From: Desulfamplus sp.
Lineage (GTDB): Bacteria > Desulfobacterota > Desulfobacteria > Desulfobacterales > Desulfobacteraceae
Assembly (NCBI GenBank): GCA_015232555.1
Contig: JADFZJ010000010.1
Span: forward strand, 6,868-70,867
Reading direction: 5' to 3'
DNA length: 64,000 nt
Both the position numbers and the translations under genes were made by a program. The notes under the pieces are model-generated. The model was not told the origin of the DNA. It did not search any database and was given only the letters and a program-made list of their open reading frames with translations. Positions 18,339 through 27,968 of the stretch are shown one piece after another. Position 1 is the stretch's first letter. Each line of letters starts with the position of its first letter.

Positions 18339-20090
18339 TTATCTATTTTCATTCGGTTTCGCTTCAGCTTCAGTAAGCCATGCCTTTATGATATTGGCAG
18401 ATCGTTCAATGTCAGATTTTGCAAGATACAATGCTTTTTCCGAAATCTTGATACTGTCTAAATATGCCTCTCTATCAGCGTATGGAAGTGATGCAATAAA
18501 CTTGTCTCGATCTTCTGGCGGCATTGCACTGAGAATCTCTTTTTGCTCTTGAGGATCAAGCTCAACAAATGACGGCTCTGACGCTTCTTCCTCCTCTTTT
18601 ACAATCTGTTCAAGCAACTCTTTTGGGTCAGGCTGAGGGAGGGCTGCCTGTTCTACACTTGTCTGAATATCTTTTGCAGTCTTTATAATTGGTCTTATGA
18701 CAAAAAGGAACAGTAAAATAATAAGCAGCACATTGGCAATGGTTCTTCCGTACTCTTTTTGAACAAAACGCCACCCCTTTACATCTGCATCGTCTTTCCC
18801 CATCTCATCAATGGACGCAAATGGAAAACTCTCTACAGATACCTGATCTTCTCTCTCTTCATTGTATCCCACAGCTTTGCCCACAACATCTGAAAACTGC
18901 TTCATCTCATCTTCTGAGCGTGGAACATAGTTTTTAACTCGATTGCCGCTCTCATCAGTTTTATACTCATATTTTCCATCAATAACTGCTGCAACAGAGA
19001 CCCTTTTTATAACAGCCATGGGCTTTATAGTCTCGCTTACCCTTCTGCTTATCTCATAGTTGACTGTATCATCACTTTTTTTAACCTCTTCCACGTTCTT
19101 TTCTGCTTTGGGGTCTTCGTTTGTAATCGGATTGACGCTTGATGGAGTTCCTTTATCTTCGCTCCCTTTACGAGCAGCTTCAGTAAGCAGTTTTTTGCTT
19201 CTGATAAATGTATTATTTCTCTCTAAAGGATCGTATATCTCTTCGTTTGTACTGCTTGTGGTAAAATCCATTTCAGATACAACACGAACAATCGCCTTAT
19301 CCTTACCAACTATCCTCTCAAGCATGGTCTGAATACGGTCAGCAAGTTCTGTTTCGTAACGCTCTTTGTATTTATACTGGGTCTCTGCAATCTCTTGAAC
19401 TTTCTGCTGCTCGTTCTGCTCTTTTTTCTGTGCCATTGTTTTTGCTTCAAACAGGATTCTTCCAGTTGTATCTACAATGGTTACAAGCTCGGGAGTCAAA
19501 TCCTCAATAGCACTTGAGACAAGATGAGCAATTGCAGAGACTTTTTCATCATCCAAATCAGATTTAAGTTCAAGAAGAATTGATGCAGATGGTTTTTTGG
19601 TTTCTTCGACAAACACAGAATCTTTGGGAAGAACGATCATAACCTTGGCATCTTTAACCTCTTCAAAGGCACGGATAGTTCTTGCAAGTTCTCCTTGAAT
19701 GGCACGAAGTTTATTTACCTTTTGAACAAATTCAGTTGTTCCGAAATCTGTCTTGTCAAAAATTTCATAACCAACGCCAGATGCCTTAGGAATCCCCTCT
19801 TTTGCCAAATCAAGACGAATTTCATAAACCTGAGGCTCAGGCACAAGGATAGTCTTGCCGCCGTCTCTGAGTTTATATGGTGTCTTGTTCTCTTTGAGTT
19901 TTGAAACAATCGCGGATGCATCCTCTTCTGATAACTCAGTATAAGCAGGCTGAAACTCTGTCTTGTTTGCCCATACAAACATGGTTATAAAAGCTGAGAT
20001 TGTAACTATAATCAAAGCTCCTAATGCAATTTTTTTGTAGAGAGACATCTCTCTGTATATTTTAACAACCTGTTCAAAAAAAGGATTCAT
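18339..20090 (-). CDS. fliF: Flagellar MS-ring protein FliF
   Basis: 583 residues. Transmembrane segment 1 is at about 20-40, followed by the YscJ/FliF ring-building domain (YTELSEEDASAIVSKLKE, LRDGGKTILVP, ALEGELARTI-like region) and the FliF C domain. A disordered charged region precedes transmembrane segment 2 (about 465-485), and a cytoplasmic tail binds FliG. It forms the MS ring in the inner membrane and nucleates basal body assembly. Length agrees with the family. Confidence 0.96.
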   Translation of the reverse strand: MNPFFEQVVKIYREMSLYKKIALGALIIVTISAFITMFVWANKTEFQPAYTELSEEDASAIVSKLKENKTPYKLRDGGKTILVPEPQVYEIRLDLAKEGIPKASGVGYEIFDKTDFGTTEFVQKVNKLRAIQGELARTIRAFEEVKDAKVMIVLPKDSVFVEETKKPSASILLELKSDLDDEKVSAIAHLVSSAIEDLTPELVTIVDTTGRILFEAKTMAQKKEQNEQQKVQEIAETQYKYKERYETELADRIQTMLERIVGKDKAIVRVVSEMDFTTSSTNEEIYDPLERNNTFIRSKKLLTEAARKGSEDKGTPSSVNPITNEDPKAEKNVEEVKKSDDTVNYEISRRVSETIKPMAVIKRVSVAAVIDGKYEYKTDESGNRVKNYVPRSEDEMKQFSDVVGKAVGYNEEREDQVSVESFPFASIDEMGKDDADVKGWRFVQKEYGRTIANVLLIILLFLFVIRPIIKTAKDIQTSVEQAALPQPDPKELLEQIVKEEEEASEPSFVELDPQEQKEILSAMPPEDRDKFIASLPYADREAYLDSIKISEKALYLAKSDIERSANIIKAWLTEAEAKPNENR

Positions 20091-20161
20091 GGCAATATTT
20101 CCTGTCTTGACTCACTGATTAAAGCAGATTTCACCTATTTTTAATCTGTGGAAATCCGTGA

Positions 20162-20223
20162 TTCAGATTATACTAACTCTCTTACTACATATTTCAGATT
20201 ATATTAACTCTTTTATAGCTGCA
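20162..20223. repeat. 31-bp imperfect tandem duplication at the fliE 3' end
   Basis: TTCAGATTATACTAACTCT at 20162 recurs as TTCAGATTATATTAACTCT at 20193. The right-hand copy runs into the fliE stop region and the left-hand copy is intergenic, between fliE and fliF. Confidence 0.75.
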
Positions 20224-20581
20224 TATTTATAATCTCTTTATATGCTTCCATTGCCTTTGATTTTACCTGCATAAGAAGCCTCAAAGATGTATCAGCCTTA
20301 CCAATGGCAAGCATACCTTCGTGAATTCCGACTTCATCTCTCATAACTCCCTGAGTTGCCTCATCTGCTAAATTTTGCTTAGAGTTGACATCTTTTACAG
20401 CAGTATTGAGACGTTCGGCAAATGATGGGTCGCGTCTCGCCACTCTAAGTTGCAACGGTTCAATTTTTAGAGATATTTTATCTATCTTATTAGTTTTATC
20501 ACTATTTATATTATTATTTATACTGTTATTTGTATAATTACCTATGTTATTAATATTTGATATGAGAGTCATGTTGCTCAC
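20213..20581 (-). CDS. fliE: Flagellar hook-basal body protein FliE
   Basis: 122 residues. The conserved C-terminal half has PSFAERLNTAVKDVNSKQN, ATQGVMRDEVGIHEGML, KADTSLRLLMQVKSKAMEAYKEI and the final MQL typical of FliE. It joins the MS ring to the rod. The N-terminal 30 residues are Asn-rich low complexity (NNIGNYTNNSINNNINSDK) from an AT-rich slipped sequence. The gene lies between flgC and fliF. Confidence 0.93.
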   Translation of the reverse strand: MSNMTLISNINNIGNYTNNSINNNINSDKTNKIDKISLKIEPLQLRVARRDPSFAERLNTAVKDVNSKQNLADEATQGVMRDEVGIHEGMLAIGKADTSLRLLMQVKSKAMEAYKEIINMQL

Positions 20582-20602
20582 CTTTTTTCAATCAGTTGTT
20601 CC

Positions 20603-20646
20603 GTTTCTAATTAACCTTTACTATGTTTCTAATTAACCTTACATTT
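20603..20646. repeat. 22-bp direct repeat upstream of fliE
   Basis: GTTTCTAATTAACCTT at 20603 is repeated at 20625 (period 22) in the flgC-fliE gap. A short duplication without recognised function. Confidence 0.75.
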
Positions 20647-20682
20647 TATCGCTCTTTAAACAAATATTTGTATATTGTAAAA

Positions 20683-21216
20683 TTACTGTTTTCCTATCTC
20701 AAGAGCTTTCATTATCATGCTTTTAGTATTGGAGAGAGCTGTTACACTTGCCTCATAAGCTCTTTTTGCCACAACCATATCTGCAACCTCTGTCAGGTGG
20801 TCGACATTTGGCATTTTGACATATCCAGTATTTGGGTCAGCGTCAGGATGGGCAGGGTTATAGACCAGCCTGAAATCTTCCTGAGATTTTACTATCTCAG
20901 CCACCTCAACTCCAGTTCCCCTACTCGGTTCAAATGGCTTAAATAGCTCTATTGGTTTGATATCAATTCGAGAGATTCCGTGTTTTGTGAAAAACTCATC
21001 AGCCTTGAGCTTTTGATCAAGAACAGTCTCAAACTCATCAATATCCTTGCCCTTGAATATAACCATCTGACGGCGGTATGGTCCCCCCTCAGCAGTTCGT
21101 GTAGTTTCAACATTGGCAAGGTTCTGAGCTATCAGGTTCATCTTTGTTCGATGTGCTGCAAGACCAGTTGCACTGACTCTTGATGCGTTTAAAAGATCCA
21201 TAGCCATAGTTATCAC
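20683..21216 (-). CDS. flgC: Flagellar basal-body rod protein FlgC
   Basis: 177 residues. The N-terminal rod signature is LIAQNLANVETTRT after a coiled-coil start, and the C-terminal signature is VDHLTEVADMVVAKRAYEAS, both shared by axial rod proteins. It forms the proximal rod with FlgB and FlgF. Slightly longer than the family mean (about 135-150) through the middle region. Start could be M1, M4 or M6. It lies 44 nt downstream of flgB. Confidence 0.95.
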   Translation of the reverse strand: MITMAMDLLNASRVSATGLAAHRTKMNLIAQNLANVETTRTAEGGPYRRQMVIFKGKDIDEFETVLDQKLKADEFFTKHGISRIDIKPIELFKPFEPSRGTGVEVAEIVKSQEDFRLVYNPAHPDADPNTGYVKMPNVDHLTEVADMVVAKRAYEASVTALSNTKSMIMKALEIGKQ

Positions 21217-21260
21217 CTTCCTTATATTATATTAAATATTTTTAAATATTTTGACTTTTA

Positions 21261-21680
21261 TCATCTTCCACCTTCTTGAATGGAGTGCTTAAGTAGAGTC
21301 ATCTTTCTTAAAAGCATCTCGGTTGTGGTGCGGTATTTGATGTTATTCTCGGCAATATTAGTCATCTCAGTATCAATATCAACTGAATCCAAATGGTTAA
21401 GATCAACGGATTCGCTGATGTACTCTTTAATAGAAAACGGCTCAGGAGGATTTGTGCCTGTGAAATGTTTAGGATTTGTAATGCTCATAACAGGTGCTGG
21501 CTCTACTTTATCTTCCATTGCTTTTTCTAAGGTGCTCTTGAAATCAAGATCAACTGGTTTATATCCTATGGTATCCATATTGGATATATTACCAGATATC
21601 AGGTTGTGCCGTCTTGCAGAGATATCAAGAGCGTTTGAGAGCATTGAAAATGTTTTGTCGTATATTCTTGAATTGTTCAT
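21261..21680 (-). CDS. flgB: Flagellar basal-body rod protein FlgB
   Basis: 139 residues. LDISARRHNLISGNISNMDT is the rod N-terminal motif, with a C-terminal helix containing VDIDTEMTNIAENNIKY. First gene of the flagellar operon, preceded by a predicted sigma-54 promoter about 125 nt upstream. Proximal rod component. Confidence 0.94.
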   Translation of the reverse strand: MNNSRIYDKTFSMLSNALDISARRHNLISGNISNMDTIGYKPVDLDFKSTLEKAMEDKVEPAPVMSITNPKHFTGTNPPEPFSIKEYISESVDLNHLDSVDIDTEMTNIAENNIKYRTTTEMLLRKMTLLKHSIQEGGR

Positions 21681-21979
21681 TATTCTCTCCTTTACAATCG
21701 CATAGAGTTTCTCATAAACCTATTAAATTCTATACTTTGACGTTGATTTACAGTCTATTGTCAAACTCATATTTGATATTTGGGATTTTTACTTAAAAAA
21801 TTGAAAGGCAACTTGTATGCCATAAAACAGGATATAATGAGGATTTTCTAAAATAGATTATATTTTTATCTGAAATTTGGCATCCTTCATTTGATGCCCA
21901 AAGTATTTTACACTTTTTGTTTGTTAAAATTTATTTATGATTTTTAAAGGCAGGAGACGGGTAAGAGGCAGTTTAAACC
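21681..21979. other. Upstream region of the flagellar operon
   Basis: 299 nt without a gene. It holds the predicted sigma-54 promoter (21807-21822, minus strand) and, 55-80 nt further upstream of the promoter, an imperfect palindrome at 21877-21902 (TTTGGCATC and GATGCCCAAA arms). The palindrome is a plausible enhancer site for the neighbouring sigma-54 activators. The rest is AT-rich with nothing recognised. Confidence 0.5.
21807..21822 (-). promoter_or_regulatory. Predicted sigma-54 promoter of flgB operon
   Basis: Minus strand reads TGGCATACAAGTTGCC: -24 GG and -12 GC elements with exact sigma-54 spacing (consensus TGGCAC-N5-TTGC). It drives flgB to motE if functional. Two sigma-54 activators are encoded just upstream. 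Confidence 0.7.
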
Positions 21980-23476
21980 TCACCTCTTTTCTTTATATTC
22001 ATTTAACTTGTTTCTAAGTGTTCTGACGCTGATTCCAAGCAACTTTGCTGCATGTGTGCGGTTGCCTTCAGTTCGATCAAGCGTATTATAAATAACTCGC
22101 TCTTCAATATCTCTGAGCGAGCCTGACTCAATATTTATATTAAAATCTCTTAAAGGGTGTTCATTTCTCATTGCGTCTGTCATTGCATTGGCACTATACG
22201 CAATCTCATCTAAAGACTTGCTATAAGAGTTATCCTTAATAGGGTCTGAAGTGTCCTCATCAATATCTACATCATCAATATCTACATCAGCAAAATCCTC
22301 CATCAGCAGATCCTGCGGTTCAATAAATTCACCTTCAGCAAGTAGAACAGCACGATGAATCATGTTCTGAAGTTCTCTCACATTACCTGTAAATTTTTGT
22401 GAGCTTAAAATCTGATATGCCTCTGGTGTCATTCCTTTGACATCTCTTGCGTCAATAATACTGTAGTGTTTTATAAAGTGGTCGCAAAGCAGCCTTAAAT
22501 CTCCTTGACGCTGCCTAAGTGGTGGAATGGTGAGAGGAATGGTATTTAATCGATGGTAGAGGTCTTCTCTGAACTCTCCGTTGCGGATAGACTCTTTCAT
22601 ATCTCTGTTTGTGGAAGCTATAATTCTGACATTAACAGGAACAGGTTCTCTGCCTCCAACCCTGTCAACGGTTTTCTCCTGAAGCACCCTCAGCAGCTTT
22701 GCCTGAAGATGATACTGCATCTCTGTAATCTCATCAAGAAAGAGAGTGCCATTATTTGCAAGCTCAAATTTTCCCTCTTTTCTTGTGATTGCACCTGTAA
22801 ATGCACCTTTTTCATGTCCAAACAGCTCACTTTCAAGAAGGTTTTCAGGCAGGGCTGCACAGTTGAGTGCGACAAACGGCATTGAACTTCTTTTGCTGTT
22901 ATGGTGGATAAAGCGGGCAAAAAGCTCTTTACCTGTCCCACTCTCTCCCTGAATAAGGACAGATGCAGTGCTGTCTGCAACTCTCTTTGCCATATTGAGC
23001 ACACGCTGCATTCCCTTGTCAGAGGTTATAATCTCAATTAGAGGTGCTGTATGGCTATTTTTAATTCCCTCATTCTGTTGTCCAGCTCTTTTCTTTACAG
23101 ACAATTTTTTAAGATAAAGCTCGATCTGCTCAAAAGTGACAGGCTTAATAATAAAATCAAAAGCACCATGCTTCATTAGTGTTACAGCCTCCTCAACAAG
23201 CGGATGCTCTGATATGAAAATCACTTCTGTCAGCGGTTTTACATCTTTAACTTGTTTAAGAAACTTAAGAGCATTAAAAGCTGGAGCATCAATATCTGCA
23301 ATAACAAGGAGAATATTTTTATCCGTGTCATCACTGTTTTTAATATTGATAATTGACTCTGCACTTGAGCCATCTTGAACAGCATCAACTTTATAGCCCA
23401 AATCTTCAAAAAAACGGGTTATCTCTATCCGTTCTCTGAAATTATGCTCTATAATCAAAACTCTCTGTGCAGACAT
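21980..23476 (-). CDS. Sigma-54-dependent response regulator (FlrC/FleR-like, REC-AAA-Fis)
   Basis: About 498 residues from the ATG at 23476; the open frame runs 21 codons further, but those lack family similarity. The N-terminal receiver starts MSAQRVLIIEHNFRERIEIT. The usual acidic pair is replaced by Glu-His, although a candidate phospho-Asp lies in VIADIDAPAF. The AAA+ domain has GESGTGKE, the sigma-54-contacting GAFTGA, DEITEMQ and GNVRELQNM. The C-terminal Fis-type HTH is RTHAAKLLGISVRTLRNKL. Its position directly upstream of flgB, with a sigma-54 promoter there, suggests it activates flagellar genes. The modified acidic pocket may make it phosphorylation-independent (inference). Confidence 0.88.
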   Translation of the reverse strand: MSAQRVLIIEHNFRERIEITRFFEDLGYKVDAVQDGSSAESIINIKNSDDTDKNILLVIADIDAPAFNALKFLKQVKDVKPLTEVIFISEHPLVEEAVTLMKHGAFDFIIKPVTFEQIELYLKKLSVKKRAGQQNEGIKNSHTAPLIEIITSDKGMQRVLNMAKRVADSTASVLIQGESGTGKELFARFIHHNSKRSSMPFVALNCAALPENLLESELFGHEKGAFTGAITRKEGKFELANNGTLFLDEITEMQYHLQAKLLRVLQEKTVDRVGGREPVPVNVRIIASTNRDMKESIRNGEFREDLYHRLNTIPLTIPPLRQRQGDLRLLCDHFIKHYSIIDARDVKGMTPEAYQILSSQKFTGNVRELQNMIHRAVLLAEGEFIEPQDLLMEDFADVDIDDVDIDEDTSDPIKDNSYSKSLDEIAYSANAMTDAMRNEHPLRDFNINIESGSLRDIEERVIYNTLDRTEGNRTHAAKLLGISVRTLRNKLNEYKEKR

Positions 23477-23561
23477 ACAATCAAAAACCTCTATGTGCCA
23501 TATAATCAAAATCTGCTTCTGTGCAGTTATATAAAACAAAAACCCTATCTATCTGAAATTT

Positions 23562-26258
23562 TTATGAACTTGACACCTTTTCAGCTAATGCTAATGTGGT
23601 CAGACGCTCCTTTGCAAGGCGTGACCAGATAGAGTCATCTGTACCTGCCACCTTCTCAAAAGCCTCTTTTGCCTTTTCAAGAGCATTGGCTTTCTGGTAG
23701 GCATCACCAAGCATAAAGACAATATCAACAGAGCTGTACCCGCCTGTATCAGATATCTTTAGTGCCATACTGAACGCCTCTACTGCTTTTACAAATAATC
23801 TCTGCTCTAAATATGATTTGCCAAGAGATTTGTAACTATTTGAAATTAAATCATAATTTTTGCCTGTTGCAGAGACATATTCTGTTACAGCCTTTTCAAA
23901 CAGCTCTGAAACTTTCTTCCAATCATTGAGTTTTTGATAAACTTCAGCTTCACGGCTGAGGATATTTCCCTTTTCAACTCTATCTTTGCTTGATTCATAG
24001 GCATTTTTGAAATTTTTTGCAGCCTTGGTCAACTCTCCCTTATCAAAGAGAATACTGCCTGTACGGACATACGCCTGAACTCTATCAGGCAGTGTTTCTG
24101 AACGATCTGTATATGCCTTGAAGATATTCAAGGCATCATCTCTTCTGCCAGATTCATCCATTGCAACCCCAAGTCCAAAGAGCAGTTCAGGCGGTCTCTC
24201 ATTTTGTTTATACTGCTTGTAAGACTCCATCAACTGGTTAAATGCCTGTTCATAAAGATGAGCATTCAGATATGCAAGTCCTGTACTTAAAAAAATCTCG
24301 CGGCTCTCCAATCTGTCAAGAAGAACTTTCGCCCCTTCATAGGTTTTTAATACATCAGGATATTCCCCTGATTTAAGTTTCTCTTTAAATAGAGATTCAT
24401 AGGCACTCTGCATAAGTTTAACCGCATCGTATCGTAATCCAGTCGGATGAGTTGCAAGAAGATTTTCAATCTCCTGTATGCACTTTTCATATTCGCCGTT
24501 TTTATTGTAAAGCTCGGCAAGACGCATCATTGCAACCTTAGACAGCCTGTGATCTGCAAAATCTAACTTAACCATATTGTAAATTTTTTCAATTTTAGCT
24601 CTATCTTTTAGACAGAGTGCAAGACCCATTGCACTACCAAGAAAACCCTCTGTACCAGGAAATTTATCCATAACAAACTGATAAACCGCTTTTGCTCTGT
24701 CTAAATTTTTTTCATAAAAATAGGTATCTCCGACTTTTGTCATAACCATATCTTTATCAGTGATGTCAGCGAACACATTATAGACTCTGGTTAGGTTATC
24801 TCTTGCTGGAACACTGTTTTGCAGTGCATATTCAGCTTCACCAAGGCTTCTTAGAACTTCTGGTGAATCATATACAATTTCAGGATTGCTCTCCACAAGA
24901 GAGGTCAGGATATCTCTGCACTCAATATAATGGAGCTTTTTAAACAGAGCCTTGCCAAGTCCGACCCCTGCATCAACCGCATAAACACTCTTTGAATGGT
25001 TGGTAAATACCTCTCTATAATTTTCAATTGCCCTCTCATTATACTCCTTATCTTTATCACCTTTTGCGTCGTAAATTTTTGCAAGGTAATAGAGTACCTC
25101 TGGTAAACCTGAATATGATTTATAATTATCCAAAACAATAGTAAAATGACCTTCAGAAGCTGCACCGTTATCCAATTTGTCATAGATAAGACCTAAAGAC
25201 GAGTGGGCAAATGGAGCAAGGGGTGATGACGGCCAATTGACAATAAGGTTATGAAAAAGAGATTCAGCTTTCAATAACTGCTCAAAACTTTTCTTATTTA
25301 ATGGGTTTGATGCACTATTTTGAGTAATTTGATAAAAAGTGTATGCTTTGAGGAAATCAGCCTTTTCAATGCACTCTGTCCCGCCTTTTTCAAGATAGCT
25401 GTCCAAAATATCAAAAGCATTCTGCCAATCAGACTGTTTAATAAGCATGTAGGCTTTTTTAAGCTCATTATCATTGCATGACATTAAATCTGCTGCTGCA
25501 ACAATATCAGTTATATCACCTGCTGTATCGGATAAACGGTTTTTCCTTGTTCCATAAGTCTTTTTGTCTCCACTGCTGTTCACATAGTTACTTTTCGGTT
25601 TGACAAGTTCTTTTTTTGATACTACTGTGGCAGATTCGCTCTTCACAACTGCGGGTTCAACTGCTTTTGAATCTGACATGGAAGTCAAAGTTACTGATTT
25701 TGAACTGACTTCTGGCTCTTTTACTTTTTTTGTAGGCTGGCTTGACTTATCGGCTCTCTTTGTTTGGGGTGAAGATTTAGACTTAGAGGATGTACGTTTC
25801 TCTGAATGTAGCCGTTCTGGTTTAGAATTACCTGATTTTATTTTTTCATTATCCTCAGCTCCATTAAATCTGACTGTCAGATTTAAACCGCTATTATCCC
25901 AATTGTGTGATACTGATTTAAAAGCTCTTTTGCCTGTAACCACAATTGCAAGGACATTTCCGGGCAGCACATCTAACTCTATCTTACGAATTATATCATT
26001 TGATTTATAAAAGTGAGTCATCCCTTCTGCAGGACGGATATTTTTAAGGGCAATTAATATTTCCCTGTCATCCACCATAATAACTTTTCCTGTTATCTTT
26101 TCTGTTACCTGAAGCCTTATCTCTGGTCGTTCATTTTCTGAAAAGATACCTTTAAGTTCCGCATTTTTTGCAGCAGCATTTCTAACAGGAGTGATTACGC
26201 AGAACAGCATAGAGAATATTATTAACATTTTTTTGGAGTGAACCATCATCTCTGCCAT
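23562..26258 (-). CDS. Large exported TPR-repeat protein, predicted flagellum-associated
   Basis: 898 residues. Signal-peptide-like N-terminus (MLIIFSMLFCVITPVRNAAA). A small beta-rich domain (about 35-135) resembles AMIN-like modules. A disordered Ser/Lys-rich linker (140-255) leads to about 15 TPR-like helical hairpins to the C-terminus. I cannot assign a family name. AAAGG is 7 nt before the ATG. A predicted sigma-54 promoter lies 60-75 nt upstream, and the gene sits between two sigma-54 flagellar-type activators. Motility, such as periplasmic assembly or motor-associated scaffolding, is therefore the best inference. Similar big TPR proteins occur near flagellar regulators in Desulfobacterota, but the role is not established to my knowledge. 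Confidence 0.8.
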   Translation of the reverse strand: MAEMMVHSKKMLIIFSMLFCVITPVRNAAAKNAELKGIFSENERPEIRLQVTEKITGKVIMVDDREILIALKNIRPAEGMTHFYKSNDIIRKIELDVLPGNVLAIVVTGKRAFKSVSHNWDNSGLNLTVRFNGAEDNEKIKSGNSKPERLHSEKRTSSKSKSSPQTKRADKSSQPTKKVKEPEVSSKSVTLTSMSDSKAVEPAVVKSESATVVSKKELVKPKSNYVNSSGDKKTYGTRKNRLSDTAGDITDIVAAADLMSCNDNELKKAYMLIKQSDWQNAFDILDSYLEKGGTECIEKADFLKAYTFYQITQNSASNPLNKKSFEQLLKAESLFHNLIVNWPSSPLAPFAHSSLGLIYDKLDNGAASEGHFTIVLDNYKSYSGLPEVLYYLAKIYDAKGDKDKEYNERAIENYREVFTNHSKSVYAVDAGVGLGKALFKKLHYIECRDILTSLVESNPEIVYDSPEVLRSLGEAEYALQNSVPARDNLTRVYNVFADITDKDMVMTKVGDTYFYEKNLDRAKAVYQFVMDKFPGTEGFLGSAMGLALCLKDRAKIEKIYNMVKLDFADHRLSKVAMMRLAELYNKNGEYEKCIQEIENLLATHPTGLRYDAVKLMQSAYESLFKEKLKSGEYPDVLKTYEGAKVLLDRLESREIFLSTGLAYLNAHLYEQAFNQLMESYKQYKQNERPPELLFGLGVAMDESGRRDDALNIFKAYTDRSETLPDRVQAYVRTGSILFDKGELTKAAKNFKNAYESSKDRVEKGNILSREAEVYQKLNDWKKVSELFEKAVTEYVSATGKNYDLISNSYKSLGKSYLEQRLFVKAVEAFSMALKISDTGGYSSVDIVFMLGDAYQKANALEKAKEAFEKVAGTDDSIWSRLAKERLTTLALAEKVSSS

Positions 26259-26316
26259 TTTACACCTTTACAATCAAATTCAAATTTACAATACCAAATA
26301 ACGTATCTTGAGAAAA

Positions 26317-26332
26317 TGCAATATATATGCCT
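26317..26332 (-). promoter_or_regulatory. Predicted sigma-54 promoter of TPR gene
   Basis: Minus strand reads AGGCATATATATTGCA: GG at -24 and TTGCA at -12 with exact spacing. Predicted leader about 45 nt. Confidence 0.6.
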
Positions 26333-26454
26333 TCTAACAATAAAACTTAAAATAACAGAGGGGATAAAAAATAGGGAGGGCAAAAAAAGTGAGGCAATAT
26401 GCTGAAAAATATCTGAAATAGTTAGTCAGAGCAGATTATTTATAGTTGAGCAGA

Positions 26455-27498
26455 TTACAGAAATGGAAAATCCTGCTCCTGCTCAATATTCATTTTTTTA
26501 ATTTTTTCTACAAGGGTTGTTCGATTCATTTTTAATAAATCTGCTGCCCTTGCCTTTACCCAGTGTGTCTGTTCAAGGGCATAAAGAATCAGACTCCTCT
26601 GATACTCATCCACAGCTTCATTAAACCCAATACCCTTCTGAAACACGCCCGAGATAGACATTGTATCTATTGCCTGAGTCTGGCTTGCAATAATATAGTC
26701 AGGCAGGTCAGACGGCATAACTAACTCGCTCTCAACCATTACAGAGAGTCTCTCAACAAGATTTTCAAGCTCCCTGATATTTCCGGGCCAACTGTAGCTG
26801 TTCAAAACAGATATTGCCTCATCAGAAAAAGTTTTCTTAGTGTAGCAATTATATCCATTTGTCCGCTGTATGATTTTTTCCTGAAAATGGTCAATAAGAA
26901 CTGGTAAATCATCAATACGATCTCTGAGCGGTGGAACTTTAAGAGGAATAACATTTAATCTGTAGAAAAGGTCTTCACGAAATGTCCCTTGTGCAATAGA
27001 TGCAACAAGGTCTTTATTAGTTGCAGAGATAATTCTGACATCAATATTTGTTGTTGTAATCCCCCCTACCCTCTCAATCTTGCGCTCTTGTAGAGCTCTT
27101 AGTAGTTTGACCTGCAAATCAGGACTCATATCACCAATCTCATCAAGAAAAACTGTACCTTTATCTGCCAGTTCAAATCTCCCGATTCTTGACCTATGAG
27201 CACCAGTAAAAGCACCTTTCTCGTGTCCGAACAGCTCACTTTCAAGCAATTCCCCGGGAATGGCACCACAATTTATGATAACCATCGGCTCGCTGCTTCT
27301 GTAGCTATTATTATGTATAGCTCTGGCGACCAGCTCTTTTCCTGTTCCGCTTTCACCTGTAATCAAAACAGATGCGTCAGAAACAGCAACTTTTCTGATG
27401 GTATTGATTACCTGATTTACAGCATCGCTTACTCCGGCAATCTCTTTACAGCAGAAGCTCTTTGTAGATAATTTTGAGTCCATAGTTTTGGGTAACAT
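26455..27498 (-). CDS. Sigma-54 interaction domain activator without receiver (FlrA/FleQ-like)
   Basis: 347 residues: a short 20-residue leader, an AAA+ domain ([14 protein letters not shown] in [32 protein letters not shown]) and a C-terminal Fis-like HTH ([18 protein letters not shown]). There is no N-terminal receiver, so it resembles PspF or a FleQ/FlrA stripped of its N domain. The context (14 nt from cheY, upstream of the TPR gene and flagellar operon) suggests a flagellar master regulator. Regulation by an antiactivator such as FleN is possible, but none is encoded here. Confidence 0.87.
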   Translation of the reverse strand: MLPKTMDSKLSTKSFCCKEIAGVSDAVNQVINTIRKVAVSDASVLITGESGTGKELVARAIHNNSYRSSEPMVIINCGAIPGELLESELFGHEKGAFTGAHRSRIGRFELADKGTVFLDEIGDMSPDLQVKLLRALQERKIERVGGITTTNIDVRIISATNKDLVASIAQGTFREDLFYRLNVIPLKVPPLRDRIDDLPVLIDHFQEKIIQRTNGYNCYTKKTFSDEAISVLNSYSWPGNIRELENLVERLSVMVESELVMPSDLPDYIIASQTQAIDTMSISGVFQKGIGFNEAVDEYQRSLILYALEQTHWVKARAADLLKMNRTTLVEKIKKMNIEQEQDFPFL

Positions 27499-27512
27499 CT
27501 GTTATCACCTTA

Positions 27513-27887
27513 CTACTTTAATATCTTTTTTAACTTCTCTGAGATCGCTTCAGCAGTGAAAGGCTTGACAACATAATTGGATACTCCTGCCTGGACAGCT
27601 TCAATAACATTCTGTTTCTGTGCCTCTGCCGTTACCATTAGAAAAGGGGTTTTTGAATATTTTTTATTTCCTCTTACCCATTTTAAAAGTTCAAGCCCGG
27701 TCATTTTAGGCATGTTCCAGTCAGAAATTACAAGATCAATATCATTTTTTTCGAGGGTCTCCATTGCTGTTGTGCCATCATCAGCTTCCAGAAGATTTTT
27801 AAAACCAAGCTGTTTTAAAATATTCTTTAAAATTCTGCGCATGGTTGCAAAATCATCTACAATCAAAACTTTGATGGATGTATTCAT
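27513..27887 (-). CDS. cheY: Chemotaxis response regulator CheY
   Basis: 124 residues, a single receiver domain. Acidic pair D11-D12, phospho-acceptor D56 (LVISDWNMPKMTGLE), Thr in MVTAEA and Lys in VVKPF. VISDWNMP is close to classic CheY, which binds FliM at the switch. It is next to a CheX-like phosphatase gene and a sigma-54 activator. Confidence 0.93.
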   Translation of the reverse strand: MNTSIKVLIVDDFATMRRILKNILKQLGFKNLLEADDGTTAMETLEKNDIDLVISDWNMPKMTGLELLKWVRGNKKYSKTPFLMVTAEAQKQNVIEAVQAGVSNYVVKPFTAEAISEKLKKILK

Positions 27888-27968
27888 TGATTAAAACCTC
27901 CTTAATCTCTAATCTCTTATCAAGAAAATATCTACTCTATTAATATTTTAAGTGAAACAGTTTTCATT

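Noticed and set aside
22036-22052. Match of repeat copy A (AAGCAACTTTGCTGCA) inside the sigma-54 regulator gene
   Set aside because: The bases encode the conserved Fis-type HTH motif AAKLLG; only the hairpin part matches and the rest of the 48-nt repeat is absent.
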